This document shows positions 37,039-48,584 of a stretch of DNA of 64,000 bases, one piece after another. Position 1 is the first letter of the stretch. Every line of letters begins with the position of its first letter. Position numbers and translations under genes: made by a program. This stretch comes from Hemibagrus wyckioides (lineage: Eukaryota; Chordata; Actinopteri; Siluriformes; Bagridae): contig NC_080712.1 in NCBI RefSeq assembly GCF_019097595.1, positions 20,812,146 through 20,876,145 on the forward strand. The letters are read 5' to 3'. The notes under the pieces were generated by a model. The model was not told the origin of the DNA. It did not search any database and worked only from the letters and a program-made list of their open reading frames with translations.

Positions 37039-37585
37039 ATTGTTTGCTTGGTGATCTAGGGATAATTTTGTAGCTTATAAGCAGGTTGCTAATGCAGAAC
37101 AAAACACTAGTCAATGGTAGTATTAAAACAACTTTTTAGAACAAACAGATCAAGCATTCCTACATCCAACCTCATTGCTTCATCTAATAGTGTGAATGCT
37201 CAGGAAAGCAGTTTCTGCTGAATCGACACGAGAGTATCTTCACAGACAAAATAAGTACAAAGTGTGGTCAGTAACGGTGTTTACCATTGCATCATTTGCA
37301 CCATTCAGGTACATAGTTCTTAAAGTTTGTGCACTGCTGTTTTGCACTTTAGAAGTTATTGTATTGAGCTCTTCTTCACTCAACCAGGTTCCGCTCGATG
37401 TCCGCTGTGTGACTGTGGCTCAGTTTGTGTGTTTTAATGATGGTCCGACTCAAAACTCCTTAGTGAACGAGCAGACTTGAAGCTTAACATACTTTCCTGT
37501 TCATCAGCTTTTCATTAATGGACATCCAAAGATTCTTAAACAAGTGGAATTCGCTATACAATAAAAACAGCAGTCACAAAAAATG
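37039..37585 (+). other. selenou1: selenou1 3' UTR
   Basis: About 540 bases from the stop to a polyadenylation signal AATAAA at 37560-37565. It contains the SECIS element and no other feature. Confidence 0.75.
37427..37492 (+). promoter_or_regulatory. selenou1: SECIS element (form 2)
   Basis: RNA hairpin that recruits SBP2 and the Sec elongation factor. Helix 1: GUGUGUU (37427-37433) pairs with AACAUAC (37486-37492). Quartet: AUGA (37437-37440) faces UGA (37478-37480), giving the tandem G.A/A.G pairs. Helix 2: GGUC with GACU and CUC with GAG. The conserved unpaired AAA is at 37452-37454, 11 bases above the quartet as required. ACU/AGU (37455-37457 with 37462-37464) forms the extra mini-helix of form 2 with a CCUU loop. 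It lies 389 bases after the stop codon. Confidence 0.92.
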
Positions 37586-37869
37586 TGTTTTTTTTTCTTT
37601 TTGAGAAGCTGGCAGCTTGAACGTGCTGAAAAGGTTTTATTTTGACTTCAGTAGGAAACAACGTCTGGTTACTGCTCACTTAACACACGTGTATTTGGAG
37701 AATACAAACAGCAAATATAATCACTCATAACACGTGAGTGAGTATTAAATATCGTAGTAGGTGTAAATTATTATTTATTTGGGACAAACTCCCCAGAGCA
37801 AGCTCACACAGTGGAAACCTCACATTTAAAGGACATCTGTAAAAGACCAAACGATACTGCAAACGTGTG

Positions 37870-39829
37870 CTATAACTTTTATTATTTAGAATTCAGTTAC
37901 ATACTGGTTGCTTACAGTACATTCACGGAGGAGATTTCCGAAGGCGATGTGTTCACTGCTTAACACGTGCTTAAATCTTAACATACTTGTCAATGTTGAA
38001 ACAGTAACGCTAGAGTCAAGACATTTTGTGCCATTCCTAACCTAATTCTATCATCTGTATTTGAACCAATAAGGTGCTCTGAACTCTGCAAGCCAACATT
38101 TTACCTTTGTTACACGGGTCCACAAATCTATAGAGCATTTTACCTTATGTTTAATTTCAGGTTTCTATCTGAAAATGATCATTTTAACTGTTATTTATAC
38201 ATTTGCATAATATCCAAAACAATAGATTAATTCAAAGATGCCAGTGTTTAGTGCATCAGCCCATGTAGTGAATATGAATAGGTCACTGCAGTAGTAGAGA
38301 TGTCTTCTGCCACTAAGTGGGTATTCAGAGAATGTTTTTCCTCTTAAAACATGGTTCATGTGGAAAGACAGGAAGAAACACTGCAAAGTATGTTAACTTC
38401 ATCCATAGAAAGTCTTCACGAAACAACACAAAACATTATCACCTCACTACAATACTTTATGAACTACATGTTTGATCATATATGCTCCAAACAGAACAGG
38501 GATTCTAGAGAGGTTTTCTTAATATCTTAACAGGGATATAATCACATTTTTGGTACATCAGTACAATCACAATCCAATCACATTAAAATAAATAGAATTT
38601 TATGTTGCACCCATCATGGCTTATTTCAGAACTGGCACACAGACTGATTATATCTGACATTTCTAAACAAATATACATTTACGTATATATCTTGTATGTA
38701 TCAAGAATTTACATTTGTATTGTAAAGGTACAGTGCGCATAATATAAAACAATCATGAACGTTTTTAAATGGTTGTGCGTTAGATGAGTAAAAGAAAAGT
38801 GCTGTATGGTGATATGCCAGCAGTCCATGCAGCAGGACTACCAGTAATCTAGAATTAAAACACTATGTCAAGCTTCGGTGGCTGCATAAAATAGAAATAT
38901 TTCACTTTAAAAATTCATTTCATGTTTCTCTGTTGTTTGGAAATTTGTCTTCGCAAAGGCCTATGGTCAAATAAAAGAAACTTTTAGACTAAGCATTACA
39001 CAGACACCACATTCTTCAGCAGTTCTGACACTACTACACCCACAAGTCACTCTAGAACCACAAAGTAACATCTGAAATATATGTGCACCAATCACCACCG
39101 ACTAGTTAAAAACCACACAAGGCTTAAATACACGCACTGACTTAGTATGACAATCAATGACCAAAATGTTTAGATCTGCCTGTATTTATGAAGGAGTGTT
39201 TATACATCACAACTTTCCTGTCCACTGGAATCTGTTAGGTCAGTGCTGGGAGGGTTGTAATGGTTAAGAGCACTTCATTTTTACACACAGGAGCATGCCA
39301 GAAGAAACTTCTAAACTGGTTACAATTAATCCCAAGATTCAAAAGTGATTCTCCTAGACCATTTCTAGTAATTGCATACCTTAAACTGTGGACAAATGTT
39401 TGGTCTGGAAAGTTAGATATAAATATTGTAGGTCTAAACACACTAACAAATACACACACATCAAATATTTTTGCAAATAAAAATAAATAACGATAAATAG
39501 AATTTGCATTGAAAAATAATTTGGGACTCCGCACGTTAATATTAGCACATGGGGGTGGGGGTGGGGGGGGGTCTGTGATAGTTAATTCAGCAGTAACAAA
39601 ATCCTCTGACATCCTCATTGTACCATCTACCTTAGATACAAGTCAGCTGGGATTGCATATTATCTTGAGGGAAAGTGCAGGTTTTATAATACGCTGTTCA
39701 TTTTTAAGCAAAAAACTAACTAACTAACAAAAATAAAAAGAAACAGAATATTTACTTTTCAAGTTGTGTCCACTGAACTCTTGTTATAGCAAAGTACAGA
39801 CTGCAGTTTGGACTTGAAGAAAGTGTCTC
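37870..39829 (-). other. sfxn3: Probable sfxn3 3' UTR
   Basis: Nearly 2 kb downstream of the sfxn3 stop without coding signal or clear transposons. Minus-strand AATAAA candidates are near 37878 and 37778, close to where the convergent selenou1 transcript ends (37565). The extent is inferred. It contains a G-run on the plus strand (39551-39571), C-rich in the transcript. Confidence 0.4.
39551..39571. repeat. Guanine-rich run
   Basis: Runs of five, five and nine or more G separated by single T on the plus strand; cytosine-rich in the likely sfxn3 transcript. Confidence 0.9.
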
Positions 39830-42800
39830 TTACAAGCCCTTGTTGAAATAAACCACGGTCGTGTTAGGATTGCTCTGTCGTATACTCTCCTGCAGCTCAG
39901 GCTCCAGCCCGCTCACCTTCATAGAGCTACACACACACACACACATGAAACCATCAGTACAACAACCAGAGCCACCTACAACCTAACAGAGAGCCACCAT
40001 CTTTAAAAATAAATAAGAAATGTGTTTAAATCAAGTGCTCACCTCTTCTGTGGGAACAGGGCACAGCACAATGGAGTAGCAAACACCAGACTACCAGAGT
40101 GGAAACACACAAAATTAATGATCAGCTATGATACAGGAATTTTTCTGTCTCTGATATAGAATTCATTATTAGTGAAACTCACCATAATCCCACAAGCCCA
40201 ACCTGTACTGGGGCATTGAGCACTGGGAAACGCTGGAGAGGCAGAGAGAGAGGAGATTTCCATGTTTCATGGCTCACACAACACAGTGTTGAAAGTGCAG
40301 TTTAGCTCAAGAACCACATATTGATGTCCTGCATAATTAGTTTATTTGCTTATGTAGCAGCTAATACGCATTGTTTTACATGCCACCTAGTGGTGGAGTG
40401 TAGGAACTGCATTGTATCGTGTGCCACTGTGCAAATTTGTGACAGATTAAACGTCAATAATTAAACAACTCTTATCAGATAGAGCAGAACAGCAAGCTGG
40501 TGACATGTCAGGAAAATAGTAGGGACACGGTGACACTACCTTCATGAAAGCTTTTTTCTCCAGGGCATTCATGATAACAGGAGGAATAGCTGTTAGAAGA
40601 ATACAGAAAAAAAAAACACTTCAGGAGACTTCTGGCAGATATACTGTGACAAAACAAGGAATAACATAGTGCCAGTCCTGGACCACAGAAGGACTGAGGA
40701 TGGGGTATGTTTCTAACTTTATTATCTGACAGCAAAGAACATGGAAAAAACAACTTATTTTCAATTTCATTGTCAATTTTAGGGACAGTGGTCATAATTT
40801 TGATACATTCTTAAATGTGGACTGTAACAGCTAAGATGGCTACCTGTCTATCTTAAAATCGATCTCTTCTGAGAAAATAAACAAAATCTATCATCCGACT
40901 CTAACGATTCAATTGCAATAAAGAATGAGATTAGCTAAAGCACAAGGGTTAGACCAAGGGCATTTCCCACACTTGTTTTTTTTCTCCAGGCCTGCTCTGG
41001 GCACAATCTCCGATTACACCATTAGCATTACTTTATTAAAACAGTTCCGACTCCTTACCCATGGCTGGTACTGCCATGCCGATTCGGGACACCACCACCT
41101 GTACAATGGCCTGCTGAGCAGCACTGGCAGACTCTCCCAGGCGATTCCCCTCCTCGTCAGTGACAGGAATGCCATACTTCAGTTCCCTAAACAAAGCCAA
41201 TAAATGGTGAGTATTCTCTGCATGTCTTGATACATATAAATACTGATGATATTTGGATTAAATCATTTAAAACACACCGTTGTCTCATGAAGGGAATGTT
41301 AATGCAGTTTGCCGCTGCCACTGCAGCAAAAGGAACAAAACGTCCAATAATAGCTGGCAGGTGCTGGCAACAACAACAAAAAAAAATCATTAACACCTAA
41401 AGTATGAAACTTTTCATTGTAGTATATTAATCTCAAATTACTTTTATTACATAATGCAGTAACATAATTACACAGTTATAACCAATACATGTCCTAGAAG
41501 TCAATTTTATTCTCAAGCAAGTGGGGAAGTGTAATGTACTGTACACTAGACAAAAAAGAAGAGAGCACTAGATATGTGATGTAGAGAAATAAAATGCTCA
41601 CCTTGGTGAGGGACTTGAGGCCAAGAGCAGTGACTACAGCTCCAGTTGTGGCACTGACATAGGCTGCTCCAAGCTGACTGCAAAAAACCCAAACACAGAG
41701 ATTAATGTAAAGTGTAAAAGCTAAATTTAGTCATTCAAAACAATATAGATAGAGTTCATCAATTTGCAATGCATGCTTAAACCAAAACTAGCTTTACTTT
41801 ACATTGATCACAACTATACGTAGTTCTTCTCCAAACTATTGCCACAAAGGAAGTGTAAGTACACAGTTGTCTATACAAACATCTTTGTATGCAATAACAT
41901 TTTCAATTCACTGGAACTAAGAGGCCCAAACCTGTTCCAGCATGACAATGTTCCTGTGCATAAAGTGAGCTAACTAACTAACTCTGTGTTAATACTTGTG
42001 GCCTTGTAACAGGTACATAAGTTTGTGGGCACACACATTTGGCCATATAGTGCATGTGATTAGCTGATGTGTTGACTATCATGAGAATTTATGCTTTCCA
42101 TAACTGATTAAAGGCGCTAAACAGCACAGGATGGACTGGAGTGATCTTGTACGCAATTACTACCAGCTCGACAGTGAAAGACTTGGGCATAATATTAGAC
42201 AGCAACTTGTCTAGTGCTGCTAATATGAACAGCAGCTACACTAATTCTGTTCCACTTGTTTCTCTTCTTCTACCCAACCCGAGGCATACAGAGATTGTGC
42301 CAGCTCCAGAAGACAGAGGCCAACACTGCGAGGATCCCAAGACATCCAGAGATGGACCAGCTCCAGCTGGGTACTGCTTCGTGAGGACCTGGGTATTCAA
42401 AGCAATGCTGCCAACCCTATGTGGACTTTGAGGACCACAACCACCTCTTAATTAATACACACACTAACATTCTACATCACACAACTGACTATACATAAAT
42501 GCAGAAAGGACACTGTTCATGTCTGGTGTCACCCAAATGAGGATGGGTTCCCTTTCGAGTCTGGTTCCTCTCAAGGTTTCTTCCTCATACCATCTAAGGG
42601 AGTTTTTCCTTGCCACAGTCGCCTCTGTCACCTTAGGCTTGCTCACTAATTTTGTCTAAACATCAAAGACATCAATGTTTGCATGTTTTTTGTTTCTTAT
42701 GTTCTGTAAAGCTGCTTTGAGACAATGTTCATTGTTAAAAGTGCTATATAGATAAAATAAAACTGAATTGAATAGGAGTGCTATTTTTGTTTACATTTTT

Positions 42801-45508
42801 CAACCATAGGTTACATGATGAAGTCACTTGCTATAAAAGAGCAACGTGTCCTTACTTTACAGTGATTGGTGCATCTCCACTACGATTAGTGTAGTTGACG
42901 ATGGCATTGAAGGACTGGTTGACCCACTGCCAGAACACAACTGCTGGAGTCGTCCTGAATAAGAAGAAACATAAAAAAAATATATATATTTAAAAAAAAA
43001 AACTTCACTGAAGGAGGGGGGAAAAATAATCCACAGTCAAAGGTTTGATTTGGCAGCTGTTTTCGGAAAAATATGTCCTCTCAAATACGTGCCACAGCAG
43101 TCACACACTACCACCCACTGCTTACTCCTCCCTAGCTTTCAAACAGCAGACTGGGAAATCAGAGAGCAGAGAAGCAACCCTTTCAGTTTATTCAAGCTCA
43201 AAGATTTAACAAGCTACTGTTAGCCAGCTAGCTCACTACTATTGGCCTTAGAACTGAATACAGCACCACTGTGTGAAAGTAAACTCACACTGGGACAATT
43301 TATAAGACAATCACTAAGAGATCAGATCCCCTTCACCAACAGTGTTATCTATTAGCATTTATCAACTATAAACATTTTTCAATAACTTTCACTAACTTTA
43401 TGAAGCTTAATTTACAAATCTTTGTGTTTTTACAAAAAGTTGTGGGTAAATGTTTGTGCAAAACAAACCAAACAGGAAACAAAAACATGGCTAACGTGCA
43501 TTTAGAGACTCCCACAGGCAAAGCCCACATAGCTGAAATGACTCTCTCAGAAGTAAATGTGAAAGTTATTTGACTCAGATCTATGCCAACATTATTAAAC
43601 AGCGAAGCAACCCAGTGACAAGCCCAAAATCTGAAGCTGGATGACAAAAAAAGTGAATTTACTGTGAATTAATTAAAGTGGAAAAAAATGGTTTGAAAAC
43701 AGAAAAATATATATTTATCTGCTGTATCCAGGTGATTGTGGACATCAAGACATCACTCAGGAAAACCACTTTTTTATTCAAAAGTGTTTCAGTGACATAT
43801 GGTTAGAACGCAGGAGGTTTAAATAAGGATTATTTAACACCCCCCCCCAAAAAAAAACAAAACAAAACAAAAAAACTAAAACCTTTTTAAAGAAATTATG
43901 AAATATGACAATATACACTGTTCTGGAAAATAGTCAGTATTATAGCATTTCAACACCTACACACCTTCCTCCAATCAAGAGTTTCTGTAATACATTTACA
44001 TTTCTGGCACTTGGCAGATGCCATTATCCAGAGCGACTTACATTTTTATCTCATTACTGAGCAATTGAGGGTTAAGGGCCTTGCTCAAAGGCCCAGCAGC
44101 GGCAGCTTGGTGGACCTGGGATTTGAACTCACAACCTTCCTAATAGTAGTTCAACACCATAACCACTAAGCTACCACATCCCCAATTTGCATAATTAAAT
44201 TATCACTGAATTCAGCTTTCCACATGCTCTTGTTAAATGCAACACTACCATTTGGCTGGCAGTTTGTTAGTAAGCCTATAAATTGTCACATATATTGTGT
44301 CAAAGTGTGATAGATGTTTGCCATATGACCTAGCCCTACATGAGTATTTAGGAATCAAGAAATACAACTCAGCTGAACCAGAAGTGAAACTTTATCAAAA
44401 CTCACTGAGAAGGGTTTTTTTTTCCCCCATGGTGACATTTGAGAATTACTACTTTTTTGTCTTACTTTCATTTCCTGTACTGAATTGTGTGCTTTCAAAC
44501 TTTACCCTTCATTTCATTGTAGTATGGAAAAAAGGAGGTAGGTTGGATAAATACATGAATAATCTTTCTACTTACTACACACCAATACATTTCCCCTTAC
44601 CTATAGAAAGTAAGCATGCAGCCTGTGATGGTCATGTTCATTGGCACTTGTGCAGACATGCGACCGACCAGCAGCATCTTCTCACCCGTGTCAGGATGGA
44701 AGGCAGAGTCGTAGATGTATTTGGCCCTCCATAGTTGATCCTCCGTCAGGCCTGGTTTCACAATTCCCTTTCTGTGTAGGAGGACACAGCGGTCAGTTAT
44801 TTTAACACCTCAACAGTCACAGGTGGCACCAACTGCTTCATACAGTGTAGCTGTCCTATTAACTTTCAGCACCATGTTATTTTTCACAGTAGAAATTATA
44901 CACTTGAACACCTTATACTACATACATGGTAAATTAGGTGTCAGTATAACACTTATGAATATGGTGTTTATTTTCTGTGCTGATGAATTTTCTGCTCCGA
45001 CTGGCTGAAAGATTCATTTTCTACAACAGCATCTCTTACTATAGCTCTGCTGGTTTTTATCACATAAATTATATGGCCAAAAATATTAAAAGTGGACACC
45101 TGACCATAACATCCATATGTGGTTCCTCCCCAAACTGCTGCCACAAAGTTAGAAGCACACAAGTAATACAGAACATCTTTCTATGCTGTAGTATTACAAT
45201 TTCTCTTCAGTGAAAGATTAAATGTAATAACATATGGATAAAACTACTGTTTTACCCACTATGTCTGTGTTAGTGTTTAGCAAATGTCTGTGGTATAAGA
45301 GGAAACTCTTCATGTCATTCCGAGTGCATTAACATCGTGCTGACCTGTAATCCTCAATAATGACTCGTGCGTCCTCCAGAACCGCATTTGAAAGCAGTAC
45401 ATTTCTTGGGTCGGTCACCATGAAGAAATGCTGAGCTCTGCCCATAAATGTACTCTGGTCCCATCGTGGCTCCTTGATGTTGATGTTCAGCGGCAAATCC
45501 CCAGACAT
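39830..45508 (-). CDS. sfxn3: Sideroflexin-3, mitochondrial serine transporter
   Basis: Ten coding exons in transcript order: 45508-45345, 44771-44601, 42954-42856, 41677-41602, 41363-41278, 41186-41059, 40589-40540, 40232-40183, 40090-40043, 39926-39830. They total 969 bases, 322 residues, the usual family length. Sideroflexins are inner-membrane carriers; SFXN1 and SFXN3 import serine for mitochondrial one-carbon metabolism. Seen: N-terminal [14 protein letters not shown], the signature [43 protein letters not shown], and near the C-terminus [17 protein letters not shown]; the protein ends [12 protein letters not shown]1 and SFXN3 are close in sequence (ITVNQLG here is SFXN1-like), but the adjacent head-to-head pdzd7 matches the human SFXN3 locus. 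A short 5' UTR piece (45525-45509) splices to an upstream leader exon. Confidence 0.94.
40380..40393 (-). promoter_or_regulatory. CTCF-like motif in sfxn3 intron
   Basis: ATGCCACCTAGTGG matches the reverse form of a CTCF core (CTGCCACCTNGTGG) at 13 of 14 positions. Motif match only. Confidence 0.4.
41800..42055 (+). mobile_element. Tc1-type remnant (same family as 18672-19550)
   Basis: Contains 'ctccaaactattgccacaaa', 'aggcccaaacctgttccagc' and the outer end 'atttggccatatagtgca', with an internal deletion. In the intron upstream of sfxn3 exon 4. Confidence 0.65.
42100..42776 (+). mobile_element. LINE 3' end (L2/Rex-like)
   Basis: Plus-strand peptide [17 protein letters not shown] (42150-42200) is the end of a LINE reverse transcriptase related to the copy at 33640-34370. 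After a deletion comes the well-known fish LINE tail: 'ctctcaaggtttcttcctca', 'gggagtttttccttgccac', 'gtaaagctgctttgagacaa' and a terminal 'aaactgaattgaa'. In a sfxn3 intron, antisense to the gene. Confidence 0.75.
43990..44190 (+). repeat. Dispersed fish repeat ('gagcgactta' family), copy 2
   Basis: Same ordered blocks as 19127-19300: 'tccagagcgacttaca', 'gggttaagggccttgctcaa', 'cagcttggtgga', 'ctaagctaccaca'. In the intron between sfxn3 exons 2 and 3. Confidence 0.75.
45068..45220 (+). mobile_element. Tc1-type end fragment (same family as 18672-19550)
   Basis: Starts with 'atatggccaaaaatattaaa' and 'gtggacacctgacca', followed by 'aaactgctgccacaaagtta'. Only the left end is present, in the first coding intron of sfxn3. 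Confidence 0.7.
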
Positions 45509-46482
45509 CTTTCCTTATTTACTTTCTGTTCATGAAGAACACAAGAATTTTTAAAATGCATTCTGGTTACCAAAACAGGCCAAGTCACATGCAATAGACC
45601 GGCTCAGGAAACCTCAGTCAAAATATCCTGCAATACAGGTTTTCTACCTCAAATGGTTTTATGCTATGAAAAGAGTTTTAAGTTACGCATTGCTCTCCAT
45701 GTTCTCTAAAGATAACCAGTTATTGCTTTAAGCTTCCTGAAGAGTAATTAAACTGAGATGCCTTATGAATTACAAATGCTTTGATAAAGTGCTTAAGGCT
45801 GTGTCTTGCCATATCTTATAAATAATGTCAGTTCATCAGCAGTTTAACTCTTTAGTGTACATAAATATAGTCTAAGCTGTAGGCGTCAGGAAAACCAAGT
45901 TTTTCCACTAGAGACAACCTGTAATCTATTTCAAAATTAAAATAGTAAATAGTGAAATCTGTAAAACTAGCATGTTTGTAGCTTCAAATCTACTAAAGAA
46001 ACTGGCAAAACATGTACCTATTATTTTAACTGCTGATGGATGTACCCTAAGTTTCAGAGGTAGAAAAAATCAGTAGTTTATGCTTCATATTGTCTTTTAA
46101 ATATAAAGTTTCGTTAAGCATCATCATCATCATCATCCACACTTAGCAATATTAGACCTCTCAGTATTAGCGAAATAACTAGAGCTAAGCTAGCCCAGAA
46201 TATCTTGGTTAATTCATATGCATGTTTATATTCAACTGCAGATATCAGATGAATACATAAAGATTGCACAGCTGTTGGTGAAACTATTAAATGGTTTCAC
46301 TTTCAGAGTTAGCCAGGTGAGGTAGATGAAGATAACCGAGGACTTGCTAGCAAATATTAACCTAGCTAGCCAACACAACTAGCTAGCTATGCTAGATGCT
46401 ATTAAAGTCACTTTCAGACACACTCATCGTTTCGGTGAACTGAAATGCTTATTCTTCTAATCGTCTAAAGCCATAAACATAC

Positions 46483-46690
46483 CTTTATCAAAATCTAAAA
46501 CAGAAGACTGAGCCCGGGATGCCTGTAAACTGAATGACCTCTCACGCGCCGCTTCTACACAGTGTGATGTCTGCGGTGTTGAAGCGCTCGCGCGCATGTG
46601 TGTGTGTGTGTGTGCGTCTCGAGGCGGTGTTGCGGAAGAGCGCGCTGATTGGCTGAGCGCATGGGGCGGGGTTTTTTGTAACACCGGTTT
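46483..46690 (-). promoter_or_regulatory. sfxn3: sfxn3 CpG-rich promoter and leader exon
   Basis: A donor, ATAAAG|GTATGT on the minus strand at 46483/46482, ends a probable non-coding first exon. Just upstream the sequence is CpG-rich, with an inverted CCAAT box (ATTGG near 46648) and a GC box (GGGGCGGGG near 46664-46672). This is typical of a housekeeping promoter. A short GT run lies at 46597-46613. The exact start is not resolved. Confidence 0.6.
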
Positions 46691-47440
46691 ATTAAAGCAT
46701 CAGCTATTTGCAGTGTTTATGATGGATCAGCCAAGTGGCGAGTTCACTTCTGCTTCAAGGAGCCTGGGTGACCTTGTGCTCATTAAACCAGCACAATGGA
46801 ATAAGATTTACTTAAATATTGAATTCATGTATTCCCAGCGATGCACATACCCCACACATAGCTGTAAAATGACAATGTAATAGGACTTGAATTACACCAT
46901 TTAAAACTACTGTATATTCACACTGTATAGTCATTTTGAAATGATTCAGCATTCATCAGCATTGATCATGTCCTAAGCCTAAACTTGGGCTGGAATTTTG
47001 TCTCAATAACAACAATTAATAGAAACAAGACCACGAATTACTACTGCTGAAGGTCATACATATCTGAGTTTTCTTGCATTGACGCGGTAAGGCCAATAGG
47101 TGGCAGTGTAACATCGCAGGAAAAGACCTGTCCGTCACAGCAGTGTTCATTCTGAACCGACATTCTTATGGATAAACTTTAGTATAATGGAAAAATCTGT
47201 CAGGTGTGTACATCCATATACTGTACACAATACGTAGGTATACACAATACGTAGGCAATACAAGGTATACTTAAATTTCTTAAACATTATGTATTCTGTA
47301 ATGCTCTAATACCATGAGAAACGATTGTCATTTTCTAGATCAAATGAGTTTACAGTGGCGACTTTAAGCTGGTTCCGGTAATCCAATCAGCCTGGCTGAG
47401 AGGCGGGCTGGATCACCACTAACCTCTCTCCGCCTCAGGT
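46691..47440. other. Intergenic region between sfxn3 and pdzd7 promoters
   Basis: A short gap of about 0.75 kb between head-to-head genes. It contains a CTCF-like motif (47093-47106) and a short duplicated 'acacaatacgtagg' block (about 47225-47255). No exon is supported. Confidence 0.55.
47093..47106 (+). promoter_or_regulatory. CTCF-like motif between divergent promoters
   Basis: CCAATAGGTGGCAG fits the CTCF core CCANNAGGTGGCAG at every fixed position. Its place between the sfxn3 and pdzd7 promoters would suit an insulator. Motif match only. Confidence 0.45.
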
Positions 47441-48584
47441 GAGCTCACTCTTTGCAGCATGGAGACAGGTAATACTAACTGCGCACATTTGCTTGTGTTT
47501 TTATATAGTTTATATATTTACATTTGTTCTTTTTTTATATGACCGGTGACATATAGAATAGTTGTAAATATAAAAGTCATATCCATATAACCATGTGCTT
47601 GTTCCACTGACGTTACTTCTTTTCTTTGGATTACAGAAGCTGCACTTGATACTCACTTTGAACTAAGCTAAACATCAAACACAATTTCAGCCAGGCCAGC
47701 TCAGCGGCACACGGCAAGGCTAAGCTGTATGTAAGCACTTTTTTGGTCCAGTGGAAGTGTCCTAATTGCATTGTTTTTAAAATGGCGTCAGATATTTTAC
47801 TGCTTTTCGGCCACTTGTTGTGCGAGCGCTGTCCGCGGTGCTGGATACAAACACCTCGCAGGATGGATGCTGCTTAGCCTGCTCAGAGCTCTTCACAGTA
47901 CTGTACGACTGTCCTTTAAAGGAAATATTGCAACAAGTCCCAGTTCTGAGCAGTTATGACTTTGTTTAAGAAACATCTTACTTAAAGTGGGGAGAGTGTA
48001 GGCAGTGTAACCATTCCCTTTCTGGAGTGTATTACCTACTCGTATCACCTTACGTCCCTTGGGAAATCATCAGCATTGCAAGCTGCTCCTCGCAGATCAC
48101 CATCCTTCGTCATCTTTGTTTATAAGTCGGTGAAGGTCAGGAAGAAGTGGATAAGAGACTATTGTCATGCATATGAACTATGAAGGGTTACTCCAGCCCT
48201 TGTTCAACCATTGGAAGCTCTTACTCTGGACAAAAAGACCAGGTGGAGCGCTTACAGAGAGTATCCTAACAGCTTCAAAACATCTATTCAAGGACATATG
48301 TTTTTTACATTTTCCAGGAAGTCTACTTGGATTCATTTTTTTACTGCTTTGCTCCTTGGACATATGCAGGAACTGTGCAGAAGAACACTCTTGGCAAACA
48401 GTGCAGGACCCATTACGGTCTTGTTCTCTTGTGCCATTGCAACAGAGTTTCCATTAGCACAGTCCATCTTGTGCAATCTCCTTCCTGTGCCTGGCACTGA
48501 TATACTAGTCCTCCAGTCCTCTTTCCTTCCCTTGTTGAACCCCAATCCCTGAATGAGGGTTCGAGGAGGGGTCCCGATCTCAAC
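47440..48584 (+). promoter_or_regulatory. pdzd7: pdzd7 promoter and 5' leader exons
   Basis: A probable first exon ends with donor GACAG|GTAATA at 47468/47469. A second leader exon probably begins after the acceptor TTACAG ending 47637. Across this splice an upstream ORF, ATG at 47459, would read METEAALDTHFELS and stop. The coding exon's acceptor (somewhere between about 47740 and 48330) is not resolved. Confidence 0.45.

Noticed and set aside
42464..42646. Minus-strand ORF of 60 codons
   Set aside because: It is antisense to a LINE 3' tail found widely in fish and is not a gene.
46596..46880. Plus-strand ORF in the sfxn3 promoter
   Set aside because: It starts in a GT repeat, runs through CpG-rich promoter sequence and shows no domain or splice support.
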